A DNA stretch of 41,322 nucleotides from an uncultured Collinsella sp. (lineage in GTDB: Bacteria > Actinomycetota > Coriobacteriia > Coriobacteriales > Coriobacteriaceae), in the NCBI GenBank assembly GCA_937925715.1, contig CALAMG010000040.1, forward strand, positions 1 through 41,322. Direction: 5' to 3'. The notes below the pieces were generated by a model that worked only from the letters and a program-made list of their open reading frames with translations, ran no database searches and had not been told where the DNA came from. The position numbers and the translations under genes were made by a program. This document shows, in pieces, positions 30,370 to 38,437 of the stretch (position 1 is its first letter; every line of letters starts with the position of its first letter).

Positions 30370-30855
30370 TCACTCAAATCGCAGTGCCGCGGCTTGCGCC
30401 GCCTGCATCACGCGCTGGAGCGGCACGTCGTGCTCACGGGCAAGACGAGCGCAGTCTTCGTACTCGGGCGCCGCGCGCTCGCTGCCATCGGGCAGGGTTG
30501 CCACCTTGACGGACACCTCGCCCCATAGCGTCGTTACGCGCTCAAAGCGGCGTGGCAGGCAAACGCGCTCCATGACCTGGCGACGAATGCCGTTGGTCGT
30601 GGTTTCCAAAAAGATAATCGTCTGCAGGCGCTCGATATCCTCGTGAGCACAGATTACCTGCAGCTGCCAACTGGGACGGCCTTTCTTGCAATAGAGGGGC
30701 AGCCAATGCACCTCGCGCGCACCCGCCTCGCGCAGGCGGTCGGCAGCGTAGGCGAGCACCTCGGGCGACGCGTCGTCGATGTCGCATTCCAGCTTGACGA
30801 TGGTTTCGGGTGCATCGGTCTCGCGGGACAGCGGGGATGTGCTATCGCATTGCAT
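30370..30855 (-). CDS. stand-alone LarC C-terminal domain (nickel-pincer cofactor synthesis family)
   Basis: 161 residues matching only the C-terminal half of LarC (LarC2/DUF111): ECDIDDASPEVLAYAADRLREAG, YCKKGRPSWQLQVIC, FLETTTNGIRRQ and ERVCLPRRFE. LarC inserts nickel into the lactate racemase cofactor. In Lactobacillus, LarC1 and LarC2 are joined by a programmed frameshift, but no LarC1 coding is found upstream on this strand (30856-31156), and larA, larB and larE are not in the window. The ATG at 30855 follows GGAAAGGATT at about 11 nt. It is either a remnant or a domain with its own role. The neighbours yfcE and mazG give no hint. Confidence 0.8.
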   Translation of the reverse strand: MQCDSTSPLSRETDAPETIVKLECDIDDASPEVLAYAADRLREAGAREVHWLPLYCKKGRPSWQLQVICAHEDIERLQTIIFLETTTNGIRRQVMERVCLPRRFERVTTLWGEVSVKVATLPDGSERAAPEYEDCARLAREHDVPLQRVMQAAQAAALRFE

Positions 30856-30960
30856 ACGGTCCGAATCCTTTCCGCGCGGGCTCGTTTTGTTCATCCAAAC
30901 GCTAGCACATCGGACGTGGCACAGGCATGACTTTCGTCCGTCGCCGCCCTCGCCCCTATC

Positions 30961-31028
30961 CAAACATGTACATCAGCCTCCAAACATGTCATTTTTTGCA
31001 GCTTTTGGAGGCTGATGTACATGTTTTG
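30961..31028. repeat. 24-bp-arm hairpin between larC2 and the PHP gene
   Basis: CAAACATGTACATCAGCC... (30961-30984) pairs with 31004-31028 with one extra T. The loop contains a third CAAACATGT and a T6 run. It sits in a 300-nt divergent gap that otherwise holds no gene. No T-run is at either end, so it is a repeat-type palindrome, not a standard terminator. Confidence 0.6.
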
Positions 31029-31156
31029 AGAGCGCAAGCGAGGCCGCACCGCGCACCGCACAGCCTTTCCAATCGATTTCGAGCTCCGGCGTGCCCGGCG
31101 TGTTAAAAGCTACACCACTACAATGGAGCGGATTCGCCAAATGCAAAGGAGTCGCC

Positions 31157-32068
31157 ATGTCTGCCTGCCCGCTGGTCGATTGCCATACCCACACCTCGTT
31201 CTCGGACGGCCATGCCTCGTTTGAAGACAACGTTCGCGCCGCTGCTGCGGCCGGCTGCCGCGTCATGGTCTCGGCCGACCATCTCACACTGCCCGCCAGC
31301 ATGGATGCCAACTGCGAAGTGCAGGTTACTGAGGGCGACCTGCCGGCACATCGTCTGGCTTTTGAGGATGCTCACAAGCTTGCCGCGCAAATCGCGCCGG
31401 AGCTCGAGCTTATCTATGGCTTTGAATGCGATTGGTACGAGGGCTGCGAGCCTTTGGTTGAGCGCTGGTCCCAGGACGCCGTCGTACGCCTGGGCAGCGT
31501 GCATTGGATTGGCAACCCAGGCGATATCATGGCCGGTGCCGCGGGTACGGCGGGAACGGAAAACGTCGCTCGCCCCGATACACCCGATTCCCTTTGCGGC
31601 TGGATCGATGATGACACCAACCTGCATGTTTGGGAAAACCTGGGGGTACACGGCGTGTGGGAGCGCTACGTCGACGACTGGTGCCGCGCTTGCGAAAGCT
31701 CACTCAACTTTGACGTAATGGCCCATCCCGACCTGGTCATGCGCTTTTCGAAGGAAGGCTTTGCGCCCGACTTTGACCCGACGCCGTTCTGGGGGCAGAT
31801 GGCCGAGTGCGCTCACGACACGGGCCGCCGCGTTGAGGTCTCGACCGCCGCGCCGCGCAAGGGGCTCGACGATTACTATCCCGCGACCGGGCTATTGCGT
31901 TGCTTCGCCCACGCCGAGGTACCCATCACCTTTGGCTCGGACGCACACCGCGCCTGCGACATCTGCTGGAACATCCGCGAGGCCCAGGCCCACGCTTACG
32001 ACTGCGGCTACCGAACCTTCGACATCCCCCACCCCAACGGCGAATGGGAATCCACACCCCTCGACTAG
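31157..32068 (+). CDS. hisJ: PHP-domain histidinol-phosphatase (HisJ/HisK type)
   Basis: 303 residues of the PHP phosphoesterase fold. The metal-site motifs are DCHTHTSFSDGH, MVSADHLTL, YGFECDWYEG, GSVHWIG, VMAHPDLVMRF and TFGSDAHRA, as in HisJ-type histidinol-phosphatases. The his operon next to it lacks a histidinol-phosphatase (its HisB has only the dehydratase domain), so this gene fills that step. It runs convergent to hisE. The ATG at 31157 follows AAAGGAGTCGCC. Proteins of this fold also act on other phosphoesters, so the assignment rests on motif plus context. Confidence 0.85.
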   Translation: MSACPLVDCHTHTSFSDGHASFEDNVRAAAAAGCRVMVSADHLTLPASMDANCEVQVTEGDLPAHRLAFEDAHKLAAQIAPELELIYGFECDWYEGCEPLVERWSQDAVVRLGSVHWIGNPGDIMAGAAGTAGTENVARPDTPDSLCGWIDDDTNLHVWENLGVHGVWERYVDDWCRACESSLNFDVMAHPDLVMRFSKEGFAPDFDPTPFWGQMAECAHDTGRRVEVSTAAPRKGLDDYYPATGLLRCFAHAEVPITFGSDAHRACDICWNIREAQAHAYDCGYRTFDIPHPNGEWESTPLD

Positions 32069-32079
32069 CCATCCCTTCA

Positions 32080-32149
32080 TAAGTTGCGGTGGAATAGGGA
32101 TTGTTTTGCCTGATGAAGCGCTTAAACAGTCCCTATTTCACCGCAACTT
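32080..32149. repeat. GCGGTGGAAT hairpin repeat, copy 3
   Basis: TAAGTTGCGGTGGAATAGGG (from 32080) pairs with the arm ACAGTCCCTATTTCACCGCAACTT-type ending at 32149. It lies between the convergent ends of the PHP gene and hisE, where it can act as the shared transcript end. Arms match copy 2 at 25377-25444 most closely; the loop differs. Confidence 0.7.
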
Positions 32150-32188
32150 CCATGACCCCGTTACATCAACAAAGACTGTCCCAAACGA

Positions 32189-32506
32189 CTAGTGGCGGCG
32201 GGCGTTGAGTTCGCCGGCAAGCTCGTCGAGGGTGATACCGTAGCGCTCAAGGGTTACGAGCAGGTGGTAGACCAGGTCGCCGGCCTCGTAGCGGATGTGA
32301 TCGTGATCGTTATCCTTGCAGGCCATAATCACCTCGCTTGCCTCCTCGGCAAGCTTCTTGAGCAGCTCGTCCTCGACGTCGGTCAGCAGACGCGCGGTAT
32401 AGCTCTCCTGCGGCGATGCATCACGACGACCGTGAATCACCTCGGCCAGACCTGTCAACGTCTCACCGATATTTCCATCCTGAACGTTTGCGGTGCGCAC
32501 ACCCAT
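32189..32506 (-). CDS. hisE: phosphoribosyl-ATP diphosphatase
   Basis: 105 residues. It hydrolyses PR-ATP to PR-AMP, the second step of histidine synthesis. The helix pair with KKLAEEASEVIMACKDND and YEAGDLVYHLLVTLERYGITL carries the MazG-like metal ligands. The enzyme is separate from HisI, as in many Actinomycetota. The start follows GAAAGGATT. It is the last gene of the his operon, 44 nt after hisI. Confidence 0.93.
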   Translation of the reverse strand: MGVRTANVQDGNIGETLTGLAEVIHGRRDASPQESYTARLLTDVEDELLKKLAEEASEVIMACKDNDHDHIRYEAGDLVYHLLVTLERYGITLDELAGELNARRH

Positions 32507-32550
32507 AGTTCAATCCTTTCTGGTGCCGAGCGTCTAATCGAGCGCCCGCC

Positions 32551-32880
32551 CTACGCGAGCTTCTTAAAGAAGCAGGTACGGTTGCCGGTGTGGCAGGCCG
32601 GACCCGGCGAGTCGACCTTGACCAGCAGCGTATCGCTATCGCAGTCGGCCCAGAGCTCCTTGACCGCTTGCATATTGCCGCTCGTCGCGCCCTTGTTCCA
32701 GAGCTCCTGGCGACTGCGGCTCCAAAACCACGTGGTACCGGTCTTGAGCGTCAGCCCCACCGACTCCTCGTTCATCCAAGCAACCATAAGCACCTCGCCG
32801 GTGTCATACTGCTGAACCACACAAGGAATCAGCCCGCGGGCGTCGTATTTGAGCTCGGACGCAGTTGTCACTTGCTCCAT
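32551..32880 (-). CDS. hisI: phosphoribosyl-AMP cyclohydrolase
   Basis: 109 residues. It opens the purine ring of PR-AMP (third step). The family marks are VLMVAWMNEES, GTTWFWSRSRQELWNKGATSGN, the metal-binding DCDSD, and the C-terminal CHTGNRTCFF. The ATG directly follows the hisF stop without a gap, so it is translated by coupling with hisF. Confidence 0.95.
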   Translation of the reverse strand: MEQVTTASELKYDARGLIPCVVQQYDTGEVLMVAWMNEESVGLTLKTGTTWFWSRSRQELWNKGATSGNMQAVKELWADCDSDTLLVKVDSPGPACHTGNRTCFFKKLA

Positions 32881-33663
32881 TTAAAAATCCAATCTCACGG
32901 GAATTCCCTGCGATGCCATATACTCTTTGACTTCGCGAATGCTGAACGTCCCAAAGTGAAAGACGCTGGCTGCCAGCACGGCGTCGGCCTCGCCCTCGAT
33001 CACACCCTCGGCAAAATGCTCGAGCGTACCCACGCCGCCGCTCGCAATCACCGGAATCGGCACCGCGCGCGCCACGGCGCGGGTGAGCGCCAGGTCAAAG
33101 CCAGCCTTGGTGCCGTCGCGGTCCATGCTGGTCAGCAGGATCTCGCCGGCGCCGCGGCGAGCCGCCTCCTCGGCCCACGCCACCGCGTCGATGCCCGTGG
33201 CGTTGCGGCCGCCCGCCGTGAAGACCTCCCACTTGTCGGCACCAGATGCGCCGGGCAGGCCCACGCGCTTGGCATCGATCGCCACGACCACGGCCTGGCT
33301 GCCAAACGCCGCGGCAGCCTGGCTAATCAGCGACGGGTCGCGCACGGCGGCAGAGTTGAGCGACACCTTGTCAGCACCGGCGGCAACCATGGTGCGCATG
33401 CCTGCCAGGTCGCGAAAGCCGCCGCCCACGGTATAGGGAATGGCGAGCTCCTCGGCCGCATGCGCCGCCATCTCGATAGTCGTCGCACGGTTATCGCTCG
33501 TGGCGGTAATGTCCAGGAAGACGACCTCGTCCGCACCCTCGCGGTCGTAGGCGCGCGCCAGCTCCACCGGATCGCCCGCATCGCGTAAGCTCACAAAGTT
33601 GACGCCCTTGACCACACGACCGTCCTTGACGTCCAGGCAGGGAATCACGCGCTTGGTAAGCAT
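32881..33663 (-). CDS. hisF: imidazole glycerol phosphate synthase, cyclase subunit
   Basis: 260-residue beta/alpha barrel that with HisH makes imidazole glycerol phosphate and releases AICAR. The start MLTKRVIPCLDVKDGRVVKG contains the catalytic Asp; YTVGGGFRDLAGM, ADKVSLNSAA, and VIASGGVGTLEHFAEG are the phosphate-binding loops. The fourth segment (AIDAKR) precedes a short loop. It lies 3 nt after hisA. Confidence 0.96.
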   Translation of the reverse strand: MLTKRVIPCLDVKDGRVVKGVNFVSLRDAGDPVELARAYDREGADEVVFLDITATSDNRATTIEMAAHAAEELAIPYTVGGGFRDLAGMRTMVAAGADKVSLNSAAVRDPSLISQAAAAFGSQAVVVAIDAKRVGLPGASGADKWEVFTAGGRNATGIDAVAWAEEAARRGAGEILLTSMDRDGTKAGFDLALTRAVARAVPIPVIASGGVGTLEHFAEGVIEGEADAVLAASVFHFGTFSIREVKEYMASQGIPVRLDF

Positions 33664-33666
33664 GGG

Positions 33667-34410
33667 CTACTCCTCCCCTCGGGCGGCGGCCAGCGCCTGT
33701 GCCAGCGTAAAGTTGCCTTCGTAGAGCGCACGGCCGGTAATGGCGCCTTCAATCGCGACCTCGCCCACCGCGGCCAGTGCGCGGATGTCGTCGAGCGTCG
33801 AGATACCGCCCGAAGCCACGACGGGAAAGCCCGCGACCTCGGCCACATGGCGATACGCCGCCACATCGATGCCCGTCTGCATGCCATCGCGCGCGATGTC
33901 GGTATACACCAGATGCTTAAAGCCCAGCTCGGTAAGCTGCGCCACGGCATCGTCGAGCACCACGCCCGCGCCGTCGCGCCAGCCGTTCACCTTAACCTGG
34001 CCGTCGCGTGCGGCAATGTCGGCGACCAGCAGCTCGCCAAAGCCTTGGGCTGCCACCTCAGCAAAACCCGGCTCGGTCACCAGCACCGTGCCCAGCGCGA
34101 TGCGGCACGCACCGTAGCCGGCCAACTCGTCGATGCGCGCGAGCGAGCGGACGCCGCCGCCCACGTCCACGGACAGACCGTCGACGCCGCAGATGGCCTT
34201 AATCGCCGCCGAGTTGGCAGCGCATGTGTCCTCGTCCTCGCCAAAGGCAGCGGACAGGTCGACGACGTGCACCCAGCTTGCGCCCTGCTCGGCAAACGAG
34301 CGAGCAACGGCCACGGGGTCGTCGGAATATACCTTGCAGCGGCTGCGGTCGCCGCGCTCCAGGCGCACGACCTTGCCGCCGATCAGATCGATTGCGGGAA
34401 ACAGGATCAT
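33667..34410 (-). CDS. hisA: ProFAR isomerase
   Basis: 247-residue beta/alpha barrel, the fourth enzyme of the pathway. Catalytic Asp in LFPAIDLIGGKVVRL and the second acid in VYTDIARDGMQTG are visible, with phosphate loops VDVGGGVRS and VASGGISTLDD. Actinobacterial PriA also acts in tryptophan synthesis; whether this one does cannot be decided from sequence here. It overlaps hisH by 4 nt (ATGA). Confidence 0.95.
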   Translation of the reverse strand: MILFPAIDLIGGKVVRLERGDRSRCKVYSDDPVAVARSFAEQGASWVHVVDLSAAFGEDEDTCAANSAAIKAICGVDGLSVDVGGGVRSLARIDELAGYGACRIALGTVLVTEPGFAEVAAQGFGELLVADIAARDGQVKVNGWRDGAGVVLDDAVAQLTELGFKHLVYTDIARDGMQTGIDVAAYRHVAEVAGFPVVASGGISTLDDIRALAAVGEVAIEGAITGRALYEGNFTLAQALAAARGEE

Positions 34411-35108
34411 CGGCCGGCCTCCTCGACGATGTTGACGAAGTTCTTAAGGATGCGCTGACCCAGCGCGGAGGATTTCTCGGGATGGAACTGGCAGCCCCAC
34501 ACGTTGCCATGGTGCACGATGCACGGGAAGCTCCGCGTATAGTGCGTGCGCGCCAGGACGTCGGCGGCATCGGCGTCGTCGGCCACCGCGTAGCTGTGGG
34601 TAAAGTACATGTTGGCACCCTCGGCAAAACCAGCAAGCAGCGGATCGGCCGCGCCGGCGGGCGTCATGTGCACCTGGTCCCAGCCCACGTGCGGCACCTT
34701 CAGGCGGCTCGACTCCAGGCGCGCGCACGAACCGCGCATAATTCCCAGGCCATCGACCCAGGGACCGCCAGCCTGCTCGGAGGCGTTGCCGTCGGCGACC
34801 GCGCCCTCGTCCGCAGGCACGCCCTCGTTGCCGCGCTCAAAAAACAGTTGAAGACCCAGGCAGATGCCGAGCAGCGGAGTCCCGGTGGCGACGGCATCGA
34901 GCACCGCGTCCGCCTCGCCGCTCTGGCGCATAAAGGCGATCGCGTCATAGAACGCGCCCACGCCCGGGATGACCAGGCCGTCGGCGTTGCGGATCTGCTC
35001 CGGATCGTCCGACGTGCAGGCGGCGGCACCGGCGCGCGCAAGCCCGCGCGCAACGCTCGACAAGTTGCCCTTGTGGTAGTCGACCACCACGATCTTCGGT
35101 TCGCCCAC
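34407..35108 (-). CDS. hisH: imidazole glycerol phosphate synthase, glutaminase subunit
   Basis: 233 residues, class I glutamine amidotransferase that feeds ammonia to HisF. The nucleophile is in PLLGICLGLQLFFERG; the His-Glu pair is in CQFHPEKSS. The N-terminus KIVVVDYHKGNLSSVARGL is typical. About 25 residues (residues 95-125: NEGVPADEGAVADGNASEQAGGP region) are longer than in most HisH. The start is preceded by GGGAGGGGTCGC. Upstream is an 81-nt gap with a repeat hairpin. Confidence 0.95.
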   Translation of the reverse strand: MGEPKIVVVDYHKGNLSSVARGLARAGAAACTSDDPEQIRNADGLVIPGVGAFYDAIAFMRQSGEADAVLDAVATGTPLLGICLGLQLFFERGNEGVPADEGAVADGNASEQAGGPWVDGLGIMRGSCARLESSRLKVPHVGWDQVHMTPAGAADPLLAGFAEGANMYFTHSYAVADDADAADVLARTHYTRSFPCIVHHGNVWGCQFHPEKSSALGQRILKNFVNIVEEAGR

Positions 35109-35134
35109 GCGACCCCTCCCTTATCTCATCGTCC

Positions 35135-35175
35135 AAAACCACCACAAAGGGGACAGGCACCTTCGTAGTGGTTTT
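35135..35175. repeat. REP-like hairpin inside the his operon
   Basis: AAAACCACCACAAAG (35135-35149) pairs with CTTCGTAGTGGTTTT (35161-35175) at 13 of 15 positions around a GGGACAGGCAC centre. It fills the only sizeable gap between hisB and hisH. On the minus strand the arm is followed by GGACGATG rather than Ts, so read-through is likely, with possible partial polarity. GGGGACAGGCACC links it to the other REP-like pieces. Confidence 0.6.
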
Positions 35176-35189
35176 TGCCTTTGTTGCGG

Positions 35190-35777
35190 TTACAGTGAAC
35201 CCTTGGTGCTGGGGATGCCTTGCACGCGGGGATCGAGCTCGCAGGCGCGGCGCATCGTGCGGCCCACGGCCTTAAAGGCGGCCTCGATAATGTGATGCGA
35301 GTTGCCGCCTGCCAGCTCGCGCACGTGCAACGTGAGTTTGGCATCGCGCGCAAAGGCATAGAAGAACTCGACGGCCAGCTCGGTATCGAAGCTGCCCACA
35401 CGCTCGGTCGGCACGGGCAGCTCGCAGTAGGCCTGGCCGCGGCCCGAAATATCCACGGCGGCCATCACGAGCGTCTCGTCCATGGCGATCGCCGCATCGG
35501 CAAAGCGCGTAATGCCCGCCTTGTCACCCAGCGCCTGGCAAAACGCCTCGCCCAGCACAATGCCCGTATCCTCGACGGTGTGGTGCGCGTCGACCTCAAC
35601 GTCGCCCGTCGCATGCACCGTCAGATCGAACAGACCATGGCGGCCAAAAGCGTTGAGCATGTGGTCGAAAAACGGCACGCCGGTCGAGATATCGCACACG
35701 CCGCTTCCGTCCAGGTCGAGCTTTACGACAATGTCGGTCTCGCCCGTCTTGCGGGTTACCTCAGCATAGCGGTCCAT
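35190..35777 (-). CDS. hisB: imidazoleglycerol-phosphate dehydratase
   Basis: 195 residues, single dehydratase domain (no phosphatase fusion). It uses the Mn cluster made by the His motifs GVPFFDHMLNAFGRHGLFDL, DAHHTVEDTGIVLGEAF and GNSHHIIEAAFKAVGR. The start codon directly follows the hisC stop, with the ribosome binding site (AAGGAGGAG) in the hisC end. Confidence 0.96.
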   Translation of the reverse strand: MDRYAEVTRKTGETDIVVKLDLDGSGVCDISTGVPFFDHMLNAFGRHGLFDLTVHATGDVEVDAHHTVEDTGIVLGEAFCQALGDKAGITRFADAAIAMDETLVMAAVDISGRGQAYCELPVPTERVGSFDTELAVEFFYAFARDAKLTLHVRELAGGNSHHIIEAAFKAVGRTMRRACELDPRVQGIPSTKGSL

Positions 35778-36893
35778 CTACATCTCCTCCTTCACCAGCG
35801 CGGCAAACGCAGCCAGCACCTCGTCGTTTTCCTGCGGGGTACCCACGGTAATGCGTAGGCAGTCCGCGAGCCCCGGCGCGTAGCTAAAGTCGCGCACCAA
35901 AATCGAATACTCATCGCGCAGACGCTCACGAACGCGCGTGGCATGCGGTGTGCGCACGAGCACAAAGTTCGCCGCGCTCGGCCACGCCTCCACAGGCAAG
36001 CCCTCGGCAGCCATCACGCGCAGAGCGGCCAGCTCGCGCTCGCGCTCGGATGCGACCTGCGCCACCACAGGTGCGTAGGCATCACGGGCACGCACGCAGG
36101 CAAGCGCGGCGGCCTGGCTCAGCACGTTAACCGAGTAGATCTGGCGAATCGCCGCAAACACATCGATGACCTCGGGCGCCGCGATCACATAGCCCAGACG
36201 CGTGCCAGCGGCGCCGAACGCCTTGGACAGCGTATGCAGAATCGCTAGGTTGGGATGCTCGGCGATAAGCCCCTGCGCCGTGGTGGCCGCGCCAAACGAA
36301 TCGTCGGCAAACTCCACGTAGGCCTCGTCGACCATGACCATGCCGGGGCACGCATCGCACAGCGCCGCGACAAAGTCGAGCGGCGCCACGTCGCCCGTGG
36401 GATTGTTGGGCGAGGTCACGATCGCCAGGTTGCACTCGGGTGCGGCCGCGAACACAGCCGCCTGGTCGAGCTCAAAAGTTGCCGGGTCGCGCCACACGTC
36501 GCGCACCTCGGTCTGACAGAGCGACGCAAAGAACGCGTACTCGCTAAAGCACGGCGGGCAGTTGAGCAGGATCCGCCCCGCGCCGCCAAACGCCAGCAGG
36601 AAGTTATAGAGTAACTCGTCGCCGCCGTTGCCCACGCAGATGTTCTCGCGCGTCACGCCATGCCAGGCAGCAAGCTCGTCGCGCAGGTCGTTGGACATGG
36701 GATCGGGATAGCGGTTGAGCGGTGCGGCAGCCAAGGCCGCATCAACCGCCTCGTGCACGCCGGCCGGCACGGGATAGGTGTTCTCGTTGGCCGAAAGATT
36801 GATGCGCGTGGGCGTAAAGTTGGGATCGTAGGGCTCGATGCCGGTCAAGTAGGGCTGGACGAGCTCCTTCATGCGGGGCGTCAGCTCGGCCAT
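35778..36893 (-). CDS. hisC: histidinol-phosphate aminotransferase
   Basis: 371 residues, class I PLP aminotransferase. SANENTYPVP, CVGNGGDELL, VTSPNNPTGDV, VDEAYVEF and the lysine motif HTLSKAFGAAGTRLGY are visible, with RITVGTPQEN at the end. The ATG at 36893 is 1 nt after the hisD stop and follows GAGGCC; the frame continues upstream into hisD but has no ribosome binding site. Position in the operon fixes the substrate. Confidence 0.95.
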   Translation of the reverse strand: MAELTPRMKELVQPYLTGIEPYDPNFTPTRINLSANENTYPVPAGVHEAVDAALAAAPLNRYPDPMSNDLRDELAAWHGVTRENICVGNGGDELLYNFLLAFGGAGRILLNCPPCFSEYAFFASLCQTEVRDVWRDPATFELDQAAVFAAAPECNLAIVTSPNNPTGDVAPLDFVAALCDACPGMVMVDEAYVEFADDSFGAATTAQGLIAEHPNLAILHTLSKAFGAAGTRLGYVIAAPEVIDVFAAIRQIYSVNVLSQAAALACVRARDAYAPVVAQVASERERELAALRVMAAEGLPVEAWPSAANFVLVRTPHATRVRERLRDEYSILVRDFSYAPGLADCLRITVGTPQENDEVLAAFAALVKEEM

Positions 36894-36894
36894 G

Positions 36895-38331
36895 TTAGGC
36901 CTCTTCGCCGGTCGCGCCAGCGCCATCCGCGCCCGCAGCCGCCAGGTCCACACCCTCGACGACCGTCGCGGTCGTATCGCCCGGCCAGGCGACCTTGGTC
37001 AGGTCGGCCGCGGCCAGAGACTCGGCACTCACAGCATCCTCGCCCTGCTCCAGCACGCGGCGACGCAGCGCGGCGGAAAGCGCGTGTGCCCACAGGCCCT
37101 CGGCCTCGGCCAGGCGCTGTGTGGCGGGAGCGTCGGAGAGCAGGCCCTCGGGCGTATAGCAAATGACGCTCGAGCGCTTGACAAACTCTTCGACCGAAAG
37201 CGGGTTGGAGAACATGGCCGTACCGCCGGTCGGCAGCGTGTGGTTGGGACCGGCAACATAATCGCCGAGCGGCTCGGAGCTCCAAGCGCCCACAAAGATG
37301 GCGCCGGCGTTGCGAATGCCGCCGAGCAGGCCCATCGCGTCCTTGCAGTGCAGCTCAAGGTGCTCGGGCGCCACGGTGTTCACGGCCTCGACGGCGGCAG
37401 CCATGTCGGCGGCCACCACGATGGTGCCTTCGTTATCGAGCGAGGCGCGTGTGATCTCGGCACGCGGGGACTGCGCTACCAGAATGTCGATACCAGCCTC
37501 GACCTCGCGCGCAAACTGCTCGTCGCAGGTCACCAGATAGCAGGCTGCCAGCGGATCGTGCTCGGCCTGGGCCATCAGGTCGGCCGCGACCACCATGGGC
37601 TTGGCCGTGGCATCGGCAAGTACGCAGACCTCGGAAGGGCCAGCGACCATGTCGATTCCCACGTCGCCCGAGACAATCTGCTTGGCCGCGGCGACAAAGG
37701 CGTTGCCCGGGCCGGTGATCTTGTCGACGCGCGGAATGGTCTCGGTGCCGTACGCCAGCGCGGCCACGGCCTGAGCGCCGCCCACCATATAGATCTCGTC
37801 CACGCCGCCGAGCTTGGCAGCCGCGAGCGTATAGGGGCTGATCAGGCCATCTTTTTGCGGAGGAGTCACCATGACCACGCGCTTGACGCCGGCAACCTTG
37901 GCGGGAATGGCATTCATGAGCACCGTGGAGGGATATTGCGCGCGACCGCCCGGCACGTAGATGCCGGCCGCCGCGAGCGGGGTCACCTTAACGCCGAGCA
38001 TCGTGCCGTCCGGGCGCGTGGTAAACCAGCTCTGCTCGACCTCGCGCTGGTGGAACTCGCGAATCTGGCGTGCAGCCTTTTCGAGCGCCGCGACAAAAGC
38101 GGAATCGAGGCCTTCGAGCGCGGCATCGATCTGCTCTTGCGGTAGACGGAAGCACTGCAGTTCAACGCCGTCAAAGCGCTGGCAATAGTCGCGCACCGCG
38201 GCATCGCCGTTGGCGCGCACGTTGGCCACGATATCGCGGGCGGCGTCGACGATGTTTTGCGGCAGCACGCCCTTGCGGTTGAGCTGGTTGGTAACGAGGC
38301 GCTCACCGGGAGCAAGCTTGATGGTCTTCAT
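36895..38331 (-). CDS. hisD: histidinol dehydrogenase
   Basis: 478 residues. It oxidises histidinol to histidine using NAD and zinc. The family parts VPGGRAQYPSTVLMNAIPAKVAG, DKITGPGNAFVAAAK, DMVAGPSEV and HTLPTGGTAMFSNPLSVEEF are complete. A C-terminal extension of about 45 residues beyond the usual end is Ala/Gly-rich (GADGAGATGEEA) and disordered. The ATG at 38331 follows AGGGGAT; the earlier open frame to 38466 is in the intergenic gap after hisZG (106 nt) and is not coding. Confidence 0.95.
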   Translation of the reverse strand: MKTIKLAPGERLVTNQLNRKGVLPQNIVDAARDIVANVRANGDAAVRDYCQRFDGVELQCFRLPQEQIDAALEGLDSAFVAALEKAARQIREFHQREVEQSWFTTRPDGTMLGVKVTPLAAAGIYVPGGRAQYPSTVLMNAIPAKVAGVKRVVMVTPPQKDGLISPYTLAAAKLGGVDEIYMVGGAQAVAALAYGTETIPRVDKITGPGNAFVAAAKQIVSGDVGIDMVAGPSEVCVLADATAKPMVVAADLMAQAEHDPLAACYLVTCDEQFAREVEAGIDILVAQSPRAEITRASLDNEGTIVVAADMAAAVEAVNTVAPEHLELHCKDAMGLLGGIRNAGAIFVGAWSSEPLGDYVAGPNHTLPTGGTAMFSNPLSVEEFVKRSSVICYTPEGLLSDAPATQRLAEAEGLWAHALSAALRRRVLEQGEDAVSAESLAAADLTKVAWPGDTTATVVEGVDLAAAGADGAGATGEEA

Positions 38332-38437
38332 ATCGGTATCCCCTATCGGTCGAGGTTGCGTTTGAAAAAACGAGAGGCCGGGCGGCGGCGCCAATCGGCC
38401 CGCAGCCCAGACGTTGGGACGCCCGTGCGTGCTCGCG

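Noticed and set aside
30856..31156. Hidden LarC1 part joined to LarC2 by frameshift
   Set aside because: No frame of the minus strand in this stretch shows LarC1 motifs; it holds a palindrome and the start region of the PHP gene.
38332..38437. Longer hisD start overlapping hisZG
   Set aside because: Added residues match no HisD sequence pattern and a good ribosome binding site precedes the ATG at 38331.
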